A DNA stretch of 64,000 nt, taken from NCBI GenBank assembly GCA_030704615.1, contig CM060734.1:19346001-19410000 (forward strand), read 5' to 3'. The notes below the pieces were generated by a model. It was given only the letters and a program-made list of their open reading frames with translations. It did not search any database and was not told the origin of the DNA. This DNA comes from Takakia lepidozioides (lineage: Eukaryota; Streptophyta; Takakiopsida; Takakiales; Takakiaceae). The translations under genes were made by a program, and so were the position numbers. Positions 12,701 to 24,078 of the stretch are shown here, in pieces. Position 1 is the first letter of the stretch. Each line of letters opens with the position of its first letter.

Positions 12701-15700
12701 TGCAAAGACTTTTGACAAACGTTTTTGGTTTCTTATATGTGGTCTCAAGATATACAGACTGTATGTAAGAAAAGGCACTACAAACAGTGCCCCTTTCGTC
12801 TTCACAAAAGAAAAGAGATAAAAAGAAGAGAGAAACTTAGTGCATCCACAGGAGGCCCCAAAGGGCCTATGGGACACAAAAACCAGAACCACATGAGCTT
12901 TATCAAAAAAGCCAATATCTCTCACTGAGCCTCAGGAGGTGAGCTGCTAACCACTTCGGGTCCCAAGGAAATGAAATGAGACTTAATAGTGTCCACGGAA
13001 CTCAAAGAGAGTATGGGACAAGAGAGCATGAAACAAGAAAGAGAGGGGAACCCCACAAGCAGCCCTACTGTTCAAGGGATTGTCTAAGAGTCAACGCCTC
13101 ATGCAGATATGCTGCTAAGCATTTCTGATCCTCATAATGGAAGATCTGTGAGCCATTGGGTATCTCAGGATAGACAATAGAATCTACCATGGATCTCTTA
13201 GTAGAGAGGACAGTGAAAAAAGAAATCTTCTTCACTTTCGATTTCCCTGTTGTTTCCAGCGCAAATGAGGCACAGGTGGTCCTCACTTTGCAGGTTGTCC
13301 CACCAAAGAGCCACTGTTAGGTGGGGGGGTTGGCATGTGTGTATTTGTTTCTGTTTAGCATGAAGGCATATGGAGGCAGCCTTGCCCTTTGCCACTCTGT
13401 CAATAGCAGTTGATGCAAACTGAAATTTGCGTGAGTGGATACCAGATGCAGGTATGGGTATGATTTCATGACCTCGATCTCTTGCTGAAAGAATAAACTT
13501 CTATAGACAGGGCCCCTGAGGGAGAGAAAGAGAGAGATTCAACCAGGAGGCCTAACCAGGGTCTCTGCAAAGCTGTCTCCAAATCCAATTTGAATCAACT
13601 TCATGAGAGTAAGGGGGAAGCAAAGCTTACAAAGGTCTCAGGTTTCTCCGCATAATGAAGAAGTTCCCCAGTCTTTGGATCAGCCACCAGTTCACCAAAC
13701 TCACTAGCCAACTCCTTCGATACCTGGAAACACACTACCCCAGTGTCAGTCTCCTGTCTTCTCGTTTACTCTGCAGCAATTGGCCAGGTCACAGAGGGAG
13801 AAAGGAGGAATAAGAAAGACAGAAATTGTATAACCTCCTCAGAGGGCCAGCCATAGGGTCAATCGGACGGAGAAAAAAGCAGTGGGGTTAGAGACAGAGA
13901 CAAAGGATAAAGAAAGGAAAGAACTTTATGGAGTCCACAAGAGAATGTACTCATAAGACGTTGTTTGCCGTAGCCTTATGGCCATTGACCCCGCGCACAG
14001 TTTGAGCGGAACACAAAGGGACAGAACCTACCTTTGTCATGGGCTGACGCCGGTAGTAAGACTTACCTTCGAATAAACAATTGATCCGGGTTTTCCAGAT
14101 ATCCTCTAGAAATCCCTTCACACAAGCATCAATCTGCTGTGTGTGGTTTGCCCAAGAACTGGGCCCCAAAAGGGCCTGGGCTTTTGGCTCAGCCTCGAGA
14201 CTTTCAAAGTTGGTAAACAGAGATACAGGCACAATTCCATTGATAGTTTTGAGGAGAGTGTCTCTCGGGTGAGTGAACCCCGGACAACGCATCAGAAAAT
14301 GAATATTGACTTCAAGTTGCCCACACAATGGGCAATTGCACTCTCCCTTTCCTCTCTGCTTCTGTTTGCTGTTCAAAGGTAGGCTTCCCGCCCTGAGTCC
14401 ACAAGAGAATGTACTCATAAGACGTTGTTTGCCGCAGCCTTGTGGCCATTGACTCAGTCCACAAGAGAGAGAAAGCAAGAGAGAGAGGTCACCTTTTTAA
14501 CGAGAAGAGTGCCCATGCCCCCATGTTTCCTGTGAGCCACTGCATCAGAGATGTCCATACAGCTGGTAAGTGCTGATACAACATATTACAACCTGTCATG
14601 GCCATTTGACTTTTCCACTTTCCTCTAACCACTTCAAGTTAATTTTCTTGGTAAGAGAACATTATCGTCTGACCCAAAACTAAGGTGCACAAGCTGAGGT
14701 AACAATGTTTGGGGACATGTTTTTAGCTATTAGCTAAAATCCTCTATTCCTCTAACTCTTCTTTCTTACTGACAGTTCAAAAAAGCAACATCTACATTAA
14801 GACGGTGCTACTTTCACAGCACTGAGATCAACATACTGCTGTCCACTATAATGTCAATGCCAGCCCCTGTGACAAGAATGTCATTGCCTGTGCACAAGTG
14901 ATACAGCTGGATTTCAGCTCATGCAGTAAGACCCCACGAAAGCTCTAGGAGGCTAAGTCTATCATTGCACCTGAAGGGGATGTTGTAATTAATATTCACA
15001 TGGCCCAATCATAACTCATTCCGAATCTTTGTGTAGAAAGTACAAGCCAATTATGCAAACCGCAAATACATGAATTCTTCAGATGAGGGAGGGCATCGGT
15101 GACCTACCAAGCATTTCAGTAAGTGGAAAGCTGCAGCACACATCACAATTCAACACAATGATATCTTCCTGAACATAGCCAAAATTGTCATCAGATAATA
15201 GATGCAACAAGCTGCATAGGAAAAGAGCCTAAGAGTCCTCTCAGTCTCCCTTTCTTGGGCTTGTTCCTCTTAGTTTTGAAAGCTCAAAAGGCAAGTCAAA
15301 TACTAAATTTATAAGGTGAAGCAGACAGATAACCTTCATGCACAAAGAACAAGGATGGAGGGTTTAAAATGGCAAACATTACAGGTTCGTCCTCAGTAAG
15401 AAAATCTTGGAAGTTGTAGAGGCCACCTGCTGACCCATGTGGTTTATCTTCTCGCAAGTACCTATAAAACACACAATCTGAGCTTTCATCACAAAAAACC
15501 AGTAGAATCCACAGCAGAGAGACCCCATTGACATTTGATTGGGTTCCAGTCCCCTTTCATTGGGCTGTTCATGTAATTCAGTACCTTGAAAGTAAATCCC
15601 AGAGAGAACAAACATGAACAAACTTGCCCTATTTACTCTATATTTCAGTATTTTGAGTACTACCAGGAAAAGCCACCCACCACTCCATGTTCACTTACCT

Positions 15701-16810
15701 CACTGGGACATTGATCTCATTCGACAGTGCAGAGATGTAGAAGGAAAACTCTCGCTCTTCATAGAAACCTATCAGGAACACCTGTGTCAAACCTGGTATC
15801 TGTTCACAAAGATCAACAACTGTGCGGCCTCAAAACTTGCTTCTCTGATTAATGGCATGTGGTGGTCATCTTAACATACATGCATGTATGAACACAACCA
15901 TTTCCTTAAGGAACTGTCCTCAGGGGACACTGGGGGTTTATAACCTTGGGCTGAAGGCCTCCTGTGTTCACATTTCAGATTTGACCTGCCATAAGCAGCA
16001 TTGATGTTCCTTATGGATGAAAAAAAGAAAGCCCTAACTAATGAATTCCTTCAGTTTGGATTCAAAGAAGCAACCACTAAATGTACGATTCAGAACATTC
16101 TTCCACTCTTGCAATTTCTAAAATTTGAAGCTCCTTTGCACAAGTATCTTCAGTACGTAAGAAATTCTCAGAGGTCAGGCCAAGCATAAGGCTTGACAGG
16201 AAAATCCATTTCACTGATGACTGGTGGAAATTTGCAGCTCTCGCTATGATGGTAAGCATTTTGTCCTCCTTCCATTTACTTGATTGACTATCAGATTGGT
16301 TCCGCCCAAAAAGTCTTTGTCCTACACAAAAGCATTCTCCCATCCACTACCACATGTACCTTCTTGCAAGCTAGAATGGGATGGTGCACCATCGGCTGGC
16401 CTGCTAGTGGAAATAATGGCTTTGCAAGGTTGAGCGAGAGAGGTCGGAATCTGGTGCCTGTAAGCCATCACATCCATGAACTAACTTAAACCCTCGATTG
16501 GGGAACACACAAACGCGAGCAAACTCTTCTGCTTTTTACAATAATGCTCACAAGTGTAACAGAGCCTATGTTGGCAAGTTGCCTCCCTCTATCATGATAC
16601 TCCCACTCTTTCACCTTTCCCCTCTCACCTCCTTCCACACTATGCGCGGTGATATGGTGGGGCTGAGGTCACAAGGCAACGGAAAACACAATTATTTCTC
16701 TGCGCGCAGCACGTACCTTTCGTGGGGCCCCCGACCAGGATCACTGCAACAGTCTTCCCCTGGGAGCCTTTCATAGCTGGAGTGTCCACACCTGACTCAA
16801 CGCCTGTCAT
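9796..16810 (-). CDS. KJC1: mannose-1-phosphate guanylyltransferase-like (GMPPA/KONJAC type), complete
   Basis: A cytosolic GMPPA-type protein; in Arabidopsis the KONJAC proteins stimulate GDP-mannose synthesis for glucomannan. Exons: 16810-16717, 16457-16360, 15799-15699, 15461-15383, 15168-15108, 14539-14493, 13723-13631, 12596-12506, 12148-12103, 11980-11864, 11626-11479, 11350-11258, 10923-10855, 10313-10271, 9896-9796. They total 1,281 bases and stay in phase to the stop (426 residues; the Arabidopsis protein is about 415). Seen: a nucleotidyltransferase start [12 protein letters not shown] then TRFRPLSL and [62 protein letters not shown]; then the left-handed-helix hexapeptide domain ([40 protein letters not shown]) and C-terminus SVQDEIIL. 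The 16810 ATG is the first after an in-frame TGA. The intron after exon 13 has a GC donor. Catalytic versus regulatory function cannot be told from sequence alone. Confidence 0.93.
12945..13505 (-). mobile_element. LINE-A fragment in a KONJAC-like intron
   Basis: Degenerate 3' part of the LINE-A family. Minus-strand coding pieces include [12 protein letters not shown] and, further on, [20 protein letters not shown], the conserved C-terminus of this family, with an internal deletion between them. The low-coordinate end has a worn form of the 3' untranslated sequence (GTCCACGGAACTCAAAGAG). It lies between exons 7 and 8 in the gene's own orientation. Confidence 0.8.
13931..14453 (-). mobile_element. 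LINE-B 3' fragment in a KONJAC-like intron
   Basis: Minus-strand reading frame with the C-terminal zinc motif [17 protein letters not shown] (C-x2-C-x7-H-x4-C), typical of plant LINE reverse-transcriptase proteins (zf-RVT type), followed by the [17 protein letters not shown] stretch shared with the other LINE-B copies in this window. Its end sequence (TCATAAGACGTTGTTTGCCG) occurs twice, at 13,951 and about 14,417, so a second truncated copy abuts it. The high-coordinate end is about 40 bases from the donor of exon 6. Confidence 0.75.
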
Positions 16811-18850
16811 AGCTTGATATTCTCCTCCCCGAGAAATTTGCTGCACTTGAGAGAAAACTCAAAACATTTGCTTCAGATAATGTGAAGTAGATTGCTTTGC
16901 ATTTGCATCAAAAGAACAAATTTTTCAACTGCATTCATGGCAGCTCGTTGCAACATTTCCCGGGCCACAGAACGACGTCGCCTGGGCGAGTGCCTCCATC
17001 TCCCGAAGTCTCGGCGCACAAGCTCACCGATGTCTCCAGATTGTGCCAGCCAATGAACTACAAGTCTCAATCTCAATCTCAATCTCTTTGAGAACCAAGA
17101 CGACCATCAAACCTATCTTTTCAAGAAATTCCTCTCCGTCTCAGTACCTCTCTAATCGATACGTCTGAGCATTTGCAGCAACTTTAGATCCACTTCAATT
17201 TCTTCTTGCATATACAAAATTCAACTCATCGCTTCAACGATTGGATACCGACACCATTGTTTGTGCCCGTGTTGGGTAAGCAGAGTGAATAAGCAGGGCA
17301 TGGGCAGCACGCAAGGCCACGCTCTCACCATCGCTGTGCCTTCTTGCTCACTCACTCACTCACTCATACTCTCTCCCCCTCACTCCCATCAATTCCTTCT
17401 ACCCCTAATTACGTGTCTTTTTTCACTTAATTTCCGTTGTTTTTCTTTTTTCTATTTTCTTTTTTTTGGCAGAACAGGGGACAGAGGCCCTGATTTTTCA
17501 ATTTCTTAAGGCAGCCAACTTTATCTTAAATTTTATTTTATTGAAAAAAACAAAAAACAAAAACATTATTGGAGGGATTTTTGTTTTCTTGGGGGGGGAG
17601 GGAGCAGAGTTGTTTTTTTAAATTCGGAAAATAGCACGAGTGGCTACAGAGTTTTGCAGAGATTAGGCGTATATTCTGTTCATCCATTCAAATTAAGACA
17701 AAATCATCCACATCCATAATTTCATCCATTCATATCATCCATATTTGGTGAATTCATCCCCCTTTTTTTTTTTGGAGAAATTTGATGATTTCATCCATGA
17801 AAAAACATGGAATTTGCTACGGAATATTCTTTCCTATTTTTTGAGGTCGCCATTTGGCGAAAATTCGCCAAAAAAAAAACGCTGGGAGGGAGATAGCAGC
17901 CGGTGAGGCACTGCAATTTTCGGGTTCCGGTCAGTTTCCAAAAATCAAAAACAGAAATCCAAAAGAAAAGAAAAGAGGCACATACGTTTTATTTATTTAT
18001 TTTATTTATTTATTGTTTTGCAGAAAGGAGAGGTAGCCAGGCTTGAGAACTTTATTGGCCTTGAGGCCCGAAGGCAAGCATAAGGCATAGACTGAGGAAG
18101 GATGTGAAGGATAATCCAGCCAACAATAACTAGAACAAAGAGACGGAGGCAGAAGATGCCCACCCCTGCACAGTGCAGAAGATCATAAGCGCAGAGGCAG
18201 CCAAAACTAATTGTAAATTTCAAAGGGTACATAGGAGGACACGGGCAAGGAAATTACAACCTTTTTTATTTATAATCTACATTTTCAGAAAAGGAAAAAG
18301 AAAGACAACAAATTCTTCTTTATTTCTTATAGCAGAAATGGGACCGGAGCCTAGTTGATCAAATTAAACGAGGAAAAAATAACCTCGGAGGTCCATGAAG
18401 GCTTACAACAAGCCATGAGACAACGACCAGTCCATGAAACTTTTGAGTTCAGGGAAAACTTTAAGATTTTCACATATATAATCTAAAACTTTTTGTTTGT
18501 TGAAAGGTCTGAGATATACCGAAAATCTAGATTAAGAATGTTATAATTTCTCGTTCTCCTTTTCCCTTCCCTCTGGTTTTAGATTAGGAAAATGTCTATT
18601 ATTTATTTATTAATAGAAAACTAAGTTGGTAGTGTATATATATATGGTGTTTACGGTAATTTTAGAAAACCTATTGAGGAAATACCCTAATCCAGATGTG
18701 CAATTGTTCATCCCACTGATAGCAGTCACTAGTCACTAAGATGGTAGGAATAATGTAAGAACTTGATGCACACGTGCAACCTCTGACAGGATGGTACGCC
18801 GGTTTCCGGCATGTCAAATCTTCCCCCACCCTCTCTTGATGGAACTGAAG
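16811..18850. other. KONJAC-like 5' flank: intergenic, simple repeats only
   Basis: No convincing coding region on either strand. Visible items are a short CAATCT-unit run near 17,064-17,085, poly-T/poly-A rich stretches at 17,420-17,620, a CATCC-box segment at about 17,640-17,870 (listed separately) and TTTA units at about 17,985-18,015. The first few hundred bases should include the promoter and leader of the KONJAC-like gene. Confidence 0.5.
17640..17872. repeat. orphan CATCC-box segment with GGCGAAAATTCGCC palindrome
   Basis: Six or more CATCC words occur in about 150 bases (CATCCACATCCATAATTTCA, CATCCATTCATATCATCC, TTCATCCATG), followed by a 14-base perfect palindrome at about 17,857-17,870. 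The same CATCC/GGATG vocabulary marks the ends of the CACTA-like elements at 48.7-53.1 and 57.35-57.7 kb, so this may be a relic end of that family; no matching second end was found nearby. Confidence 0.4.
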
Positions 18851-18985
18851 GAGTGTCAACTCCAGTCAGGGTTACATTGGGTTATACACTACGAGATGTT
18901 TAACTCCACGCGGGGTTACATTGGGTTACACTATGAGGTGTGTAACTCCACATGGGGTTACACAGTGTCGGTAACCCACACCTTG
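18851..18985. repeat. approximately 42-bp tandem repeat with GGGTTACA core
   Basis: Two full units and partial flanking units, each containing GGGTTACATTGGGTTA, an ACTACGAG/ACTATGAG variable part, and GTTTAACTCCACG or GTGTAACTCCACA. Further GGTTACA and TGTAACCC words continue to about 19,110 in both orientations, so single-strand hairpins are possible. Confidence 0.7.
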
Positions 18986-19104
18986 GTCTTGAGATTTGAC
19001 TAAGTCCAAATGTGGCCAAGTATAAAATAGACTAACCAGAGTTACATGAAAGACCAGGGTCACAGAGGGTTACACGATTGGATAACTAATACCTGGGTTA
19101 CACA

Positions 19105-19190
19105 CCCTCCCATCAAGAGTCAAACCCGTAACCTCGTCACCTGCAATGCTATCACCTTACCGTCATGCTACCCACCAGAGCTTGTAACCC
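19105..19190 (-). mobile_element. SINE-like tRNA-related head
   Basis: On the minus strand, GGTAGCATGACGGTAAGGTG (box-A-like) precedes GGGTTTGACTC (box-B-like) by about 30 bases, and the downstream part runs into the GTGTAACCC repeats. This is the layout of a tRNA-derived SINE head rather than a tRNA gene. Confidence 0.35.
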
Positions 19191-21300
19191 ATTTGGATTC
19201 TTAAGTACTTAGGGCTTCGTGTTGCTCCGCACAACTAGCGACGACTTATGAGAACAATGATTCCTTTGATTGGAAACATATACTATGCAAGAAACATTAG
19301 GAACAATGTAAAAGTATAACATAAGCATATGATCTTATGGTACTTTGTCCAAATTTAGGCGATCACTTGTCCTTGATCGCTTGTTCTTTTTGGACCTCTT
19401 CACCTTCTCTTTGCAAAGTTTTATGGGCGTTTGCTCTGCTCCCCTTCTTTAAAAACAAATTAAATACACCCTTCTTTAACAACAAATTAAAATACAATGG
19501 CTGCCACCATCGGCCTGTAACCTTTGCTTCTCACACTTTACGTGGGAGAAATGGTACTAGCTGATTATGAAATGGTAAATGTGAATTAATAGTCATCCAA
19601 TTTGGTAGACAGTTACCTAAGCTTGACTCTCACCTCCATGTCATCTAGGTGAAAGGGTTTCCAAGTCTGACATTTAACGTGCCCATGTTTTCTAGTACTC
19701 AGGGTGTGCCCATGTCTTATAGTAGGTGTGGTAAAATCCTGCAATTACAGAGGGCTTGGCAAAGATGATTTTTTCTCAAGCTAACTATGTTTGGTGGTTT
19801 ATAGCATTAATTCGGGCTGATATGTCCTAATTATCTTTGAACAGGCTTCCAGTAGCCAATTTCTGACTAAATTATAGTGGCCGATCCTAGTTGTTTCAAA
19901 AGCAATGGCCAGCTTCTCGCTATGGCGGCCAAGAGAAGTTTCTTTCTGCTCCTCCTCCACATCATGCAATACAAAGCGAGTGTCGGGTGCATGCCCCCAA
20001 TGCCTTCATCTACCCAGACAATCTCCGCTCTCAAGGACAAAGGGGACATCATCGCCCCTTCCCCGTGCGCTAGCGCTGCAACACATCTCTCCCGGTTTTT
20101 TTTTTCCATTATTTTCGGGCAGCTGGGGCAGGGTCCAAGAAAATTGACGACGACATGATGTGGCAATGATGATGACATGGCATTATAGCACCCTATTCCT
20201 GCTCTACGCTAAACTAGCTTCTGACCTTCTGTCATCGCTAGAATTTAATAGTGAAACCCAGATAAGATGGGATGGGGAGGATTTGACAGGGCCCTGTCGG
20301 AGGAGTCCAGGCTGCCGGAATTCGGCGAAAGTACCGTCAAATCGCACACGTCCATTAAGTTCTTACATTACTTTGTCTTCCCTTGAAATATTGACCTCTG
20401 CCACTAAATTCAGAGACACTGGCCATACATAGAACTACAAGAATAACCCACGAAATTCGCCAGATTTCATGATCATTTTGCCGAAACCTGCCTACATATA
20501 TTAATATTTCAAAAACAAATGTAATCATTAATAGTTTAGAACGATGTTTTGAACCACATTGTGCAGTTTCACGAATGGGTTGTTTTCAAAGCTAATTACT
20601 ACATATGATTCATCCCGGTGGAGGCATACATTATAGAGTCTCTTCCAATGTTGGGAGGGTATATGGGTATGTGCTATATATATATGTATATGTACAAGGT
20701 ATCGACGTGGGTATGTGGCAGTGCTTTTTTTCTCATTTTCCAAAAGTGGCACGAGTGGCTACTTGTGTACTCTACCAAGCGCCCTCGAGTGGCGAATGGG
20801 CGGGTACCTCTCTAGAAACGTAGCTATATGACAGCTGGCAGGTTTTCACAACTCCATGTTGACAGTCATACGGATTTCTGGCGACAACCTCTCGTTCATC
20901 TCTCCTGTTTGGGAAGAAAATTGAAAAAAACAAGATTCATGTTCCTTTAGTGAGGAAGGAGCCCAAAAAACAAAAGGAGCTTTTGGAGAAAATTCACAAT
21001 GTGGAGCCCACCCAGACATGTGTTGTTAGACATGTTTGATTGTTATTGATATGTAGTCCCATAATTTCAATAATGGGCTTGATTGACAACCCCCGGATAC
21101 TTAGAATGTTGAATAAGGATAAGGCTAGTATTGGTTTCAAGTGGGTGCGTCGACAACCTCACATTGCAGAACCAAGATCCAACCAAAGGGTCTAACAAAA
21201 GACAAATAACCTCCCAACATTTGTTATCTTCATCCCAAATAACTATTATTGTCTACCTTCGTCTGCCTCCTGTTAGGGAGTCCTATCGTGAGCAAAGAAG
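19191..21300. other. intergenic stretch without recognised gene
   Basis: Reading frames on both strands around 19,867-20,178 overlap each other and show no recognised domain. Short TA-repeat tracts occur near 20,677-20,693. Nothing else could be supported. Confidence 0.5.
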
Positions 21301-21304
21301 TAGA

Positions 21305-21400
21305 AGAAAATGAAATGAAATGAAATGGTGCTTTATATGTCCGCGGAAAGCTCATAGAGCTTATGGGAAGAAAAGTGAGAAGTGAATAAGATCCACGCAG
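21305..21400 (-). mobile_element. LINE-A 3' end remnant
   Basis: Carries the family's end signature read from the minus strand: tail of TTTCA units (seen here as ATGAAATGAAATGAAATGG), then GTCCGCGGAAAGCTCATAG. Only the 3' untranslated part is present. Confidence 0.8.
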
Positions 21401-21599
21401 AGGTAATTGTTTGAAAACGAAAATACAAGTCAGAAGTGGACATAGGGTACTGCTGCATCAATAGGTGGTTGGAAGGGGGAGAAGAACGTACCACAGCGTC
21501 CAGGTAGCAGGATTTGACTCCAGAAGCATCTGGGTGGCACTCAGTGCACTCTCCAACTGACTGTTGGTTCCAAATTCAAAACTCATCTGAAGACCCAAC

Positions 21600-23560
21600 T
21601 CTGCACAAGAGTGCTACTGCCCCCCCCTGGCCTTCTTACTCGGGGCCATAACAAACAACCACAAACCCAGAACTTGCAAGGCTACTATGCTACAGACGCT
21701 ACAAAGCAATGTGGGCAGACCACGAAAATATGGCAAGTTTACCCATCTACACGATACCAGCAATTTAATTTAAAACCTCCCACACTCGCGACACAGGACT
21801 CACCAAATGCTTTCACACATAAACAATCACTGACAGAACTGAGACACATACCAGGCCACGCTCTTAAAAGAAAAAACAATGGAACCACACTACCTCTCCA
21901 TAGCCCCCAAGGCAGCTGCCAAAACTACCCCATACGAAGGCCACCTCATATTAACAACGACTACCACATACTTCCACAGTTGCACCTCAACACGTGCAGG
22001 CCCCATAACACCTTCAAAGCCAACTGTCGCCACTCTAAGACCCAATTCTACCCAACATTGTGGCCACTCACCCCTGGCCTTCTTACTCAGGGGAGCAGCA
22101 AACGCTCATATATTTCCCGCTGGCGCTCACAAGGATTTTAACTATTCATGCCACAAAGAATAGATACGACGTCAAGCTGCTCACAAGGCTGGATATCAGC
22201 CTATATTCTCATTCAAATTCACTCACAAGCAAATTAGAAAGTCCGTACTTTGAATCTTCTACCTTCACCGTAGTTGCCACTCATGCCCCACATTCAGATT
22301 GCCCCCCCCCCACCGGATGGCTTCACAGAAATCAATCGGTCTCCTTAACAGCCCATCACATTATAGGCTCTGGCCATGCCAACAGCCCACAATACATAAG
22401 CCAAGCTACGCACCCCGGCTATTTCTCTTCTACCGCGTTAAAAGGCGAGTCCTTCAGACGAACTTGCGCTTGACCTGCGACACATACCTAAGCACTGTGA
22501 GATGACTGACAACCCTGCTTTCTGGCCAAGCCCCAAATCATCCTGCATATCAGCAATTCACCAAAGAAATGTGCCGTCCAAGCAGCAAGCTCAGAGGATA
22601 TACATTCATACCTTAGGCTGCAAGCCATCGAGTCGATCCAGCCAACAATTTGAAAACACACTTTTGAGGCTTCAGCTGCAACAAAACAAAGAACAACACT
22701 ACATCTCCATGAGCTAAGCGCACTGCCCATGCATCCTCTCTCGAATCTACACATACTACACATACCCAGGAACCTCCTGTTTATTGGGCAGAATTCAAAA
22801 CACACAGAAAGCACCAGAGCTGCCATTCCAACTTGGACAACACCCGCACAAAAAGAACAACTCCCTGTCAGCCACATCTGGTCTTGCCATGCAATTACCA
22901 AGAACCAAAAGCAGCGATTACACGTGCTACCTCCAAACTGCAACTGCCTGAATGCAGCCCCAAAATACAAAAAAGGAGTATAGCAATACCTACTCACAGA
23001 TGTTATTCCCTCATGCAAAACCAAATGCTTACCCCCAATTACCCCCAACAATACTACAAGAACAGCCGCAACACTACCACAGCTAACCTATCCAAGAAAA
23101 ACCAACAAAGACACTACAAATTCATCATTGCGATACCAAATACAGCTGCAGCGAAACAACCTTGCCCATTTCCAACCACAGCCGAGCCCACAGTGGCCAG
23201 CAACATCCACTAGCAAACTTAATCACCACGCGCATACACGGCACAAAATGGAAACAATTGGTAGAAGTCAAGTAAGACCTCAATCTTCAGCCCCCCCCCC
23301 CCCCTTATAACTATGAAGGTCCCTGGACAACATAAATCCCTGTATATTAAGGATTGCATGTGCTTCCATATGCACAGGCGCCATCAAATCCTGCAAGACT
23401 TTACCCAAAAAGCTCTTACCTCATACATCTGTAACAACTACAAAAATTATAAAACTACCAAGGCTACTTTAGTTCAACTGCCGTTGCCAAGGATGCTCAA
23501 AACCAAAGCCGCTCAACCCTCCCACAAATACCCTTGCTCCTGCTAAGAACTACATCAAGG
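21600..23560. repeat. A/C-biased low-G repeat, copy 1
   Basis: Nearly 2 kb in which the plus strand is rich in A and C and poor in G and T, unlike neighbouring DNA. The stretch at about 22,735-23,110 is clearly homologous to 26,665-27,105 (shared words include TCACA, CATCTGGTC, ATTCCCTCATGCAAAACCAA). A second internal repeat, CCTGGCCTTCTTACTC, occurs at about 21,627 and 22,074. Long open frames here are a by-product of the composition (stop codons need T), not evidence of genes. The element class is unrecognised. Confidence 0.6.
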
Positions 23561-23644
23561 TATCTACTTCTTGCTGCCGCTTACAAAGGCTTTATCACAC
23601 CCCCAAAAGCTACTACTCCACACTGCGCCAAATTGCCCAGTACA

Positions 23645-23745
23645 AAACTGGTCATCTTCATCATACCTAGGGAAATGGACATCTGGGAAAACTGGGTCAT
23701 CTTCATCATCTGGGAAATGGTCATCTTCATCATACCTAGGCTGCA
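23645..23745. repeat. short tandem repeat with GGTCATCTTCATCATA core
   Basis: Three occurrences of GTCATCTTCATCAT spaced 30 to 50 bases, alternating with CCTAGGGAAATGG or CTGGGAAATGG. Lies between the A/C-biased block and the DUF2921-like fragment. Confidence 0.65.
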
Positions 23746-24078
23746 GCTTAAATATACCGACATATACAGTCTCAAAGCACAACAAAAACAAATCTCCTCA
23801 CTTGCTAGCAGATTTAATTCTCCAACAAATACTCAATCGGAAACCCCCTTATATCACATAAGCACTTGCGAACATTACAATTCAAACATAGCTACTGTAC
23901 TCAGATTACAGTCCAACCTACCCAAACCACATCAACAAAGATGGTTGGCCACCCATGGCCAAGTCACCAGCATTGCAGTTCCTGGTGACAACCACTACTT
24001 CAATCCTATCAATGTGTCATCGCAGATGGAGACATTTGCAGTTTATGAGTACACCGCAGGAGCTCTCACAGCTGGAAT

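Noticed and set aside
13065-13395. Extra exons of the KONJAC-like gene
   Set aside because: The frames match the LINE-A C-terminus ([20 protein letters not shown]), and exons 7 and 8 of the gene join directly in phase.
19867-20178. Overlapping open frames on both strands
   Set aside because: Three frames are open simultaneously with no recognised motif or splice context.
21611-23310. Series of long plus-strand open frames
   Set aside because: Caused by lack of T (hence few stops) in the A/C-biased block; residue usage is Thr/Pro/His/Asn-heavy low complexity and no motif is shared with known proteins.
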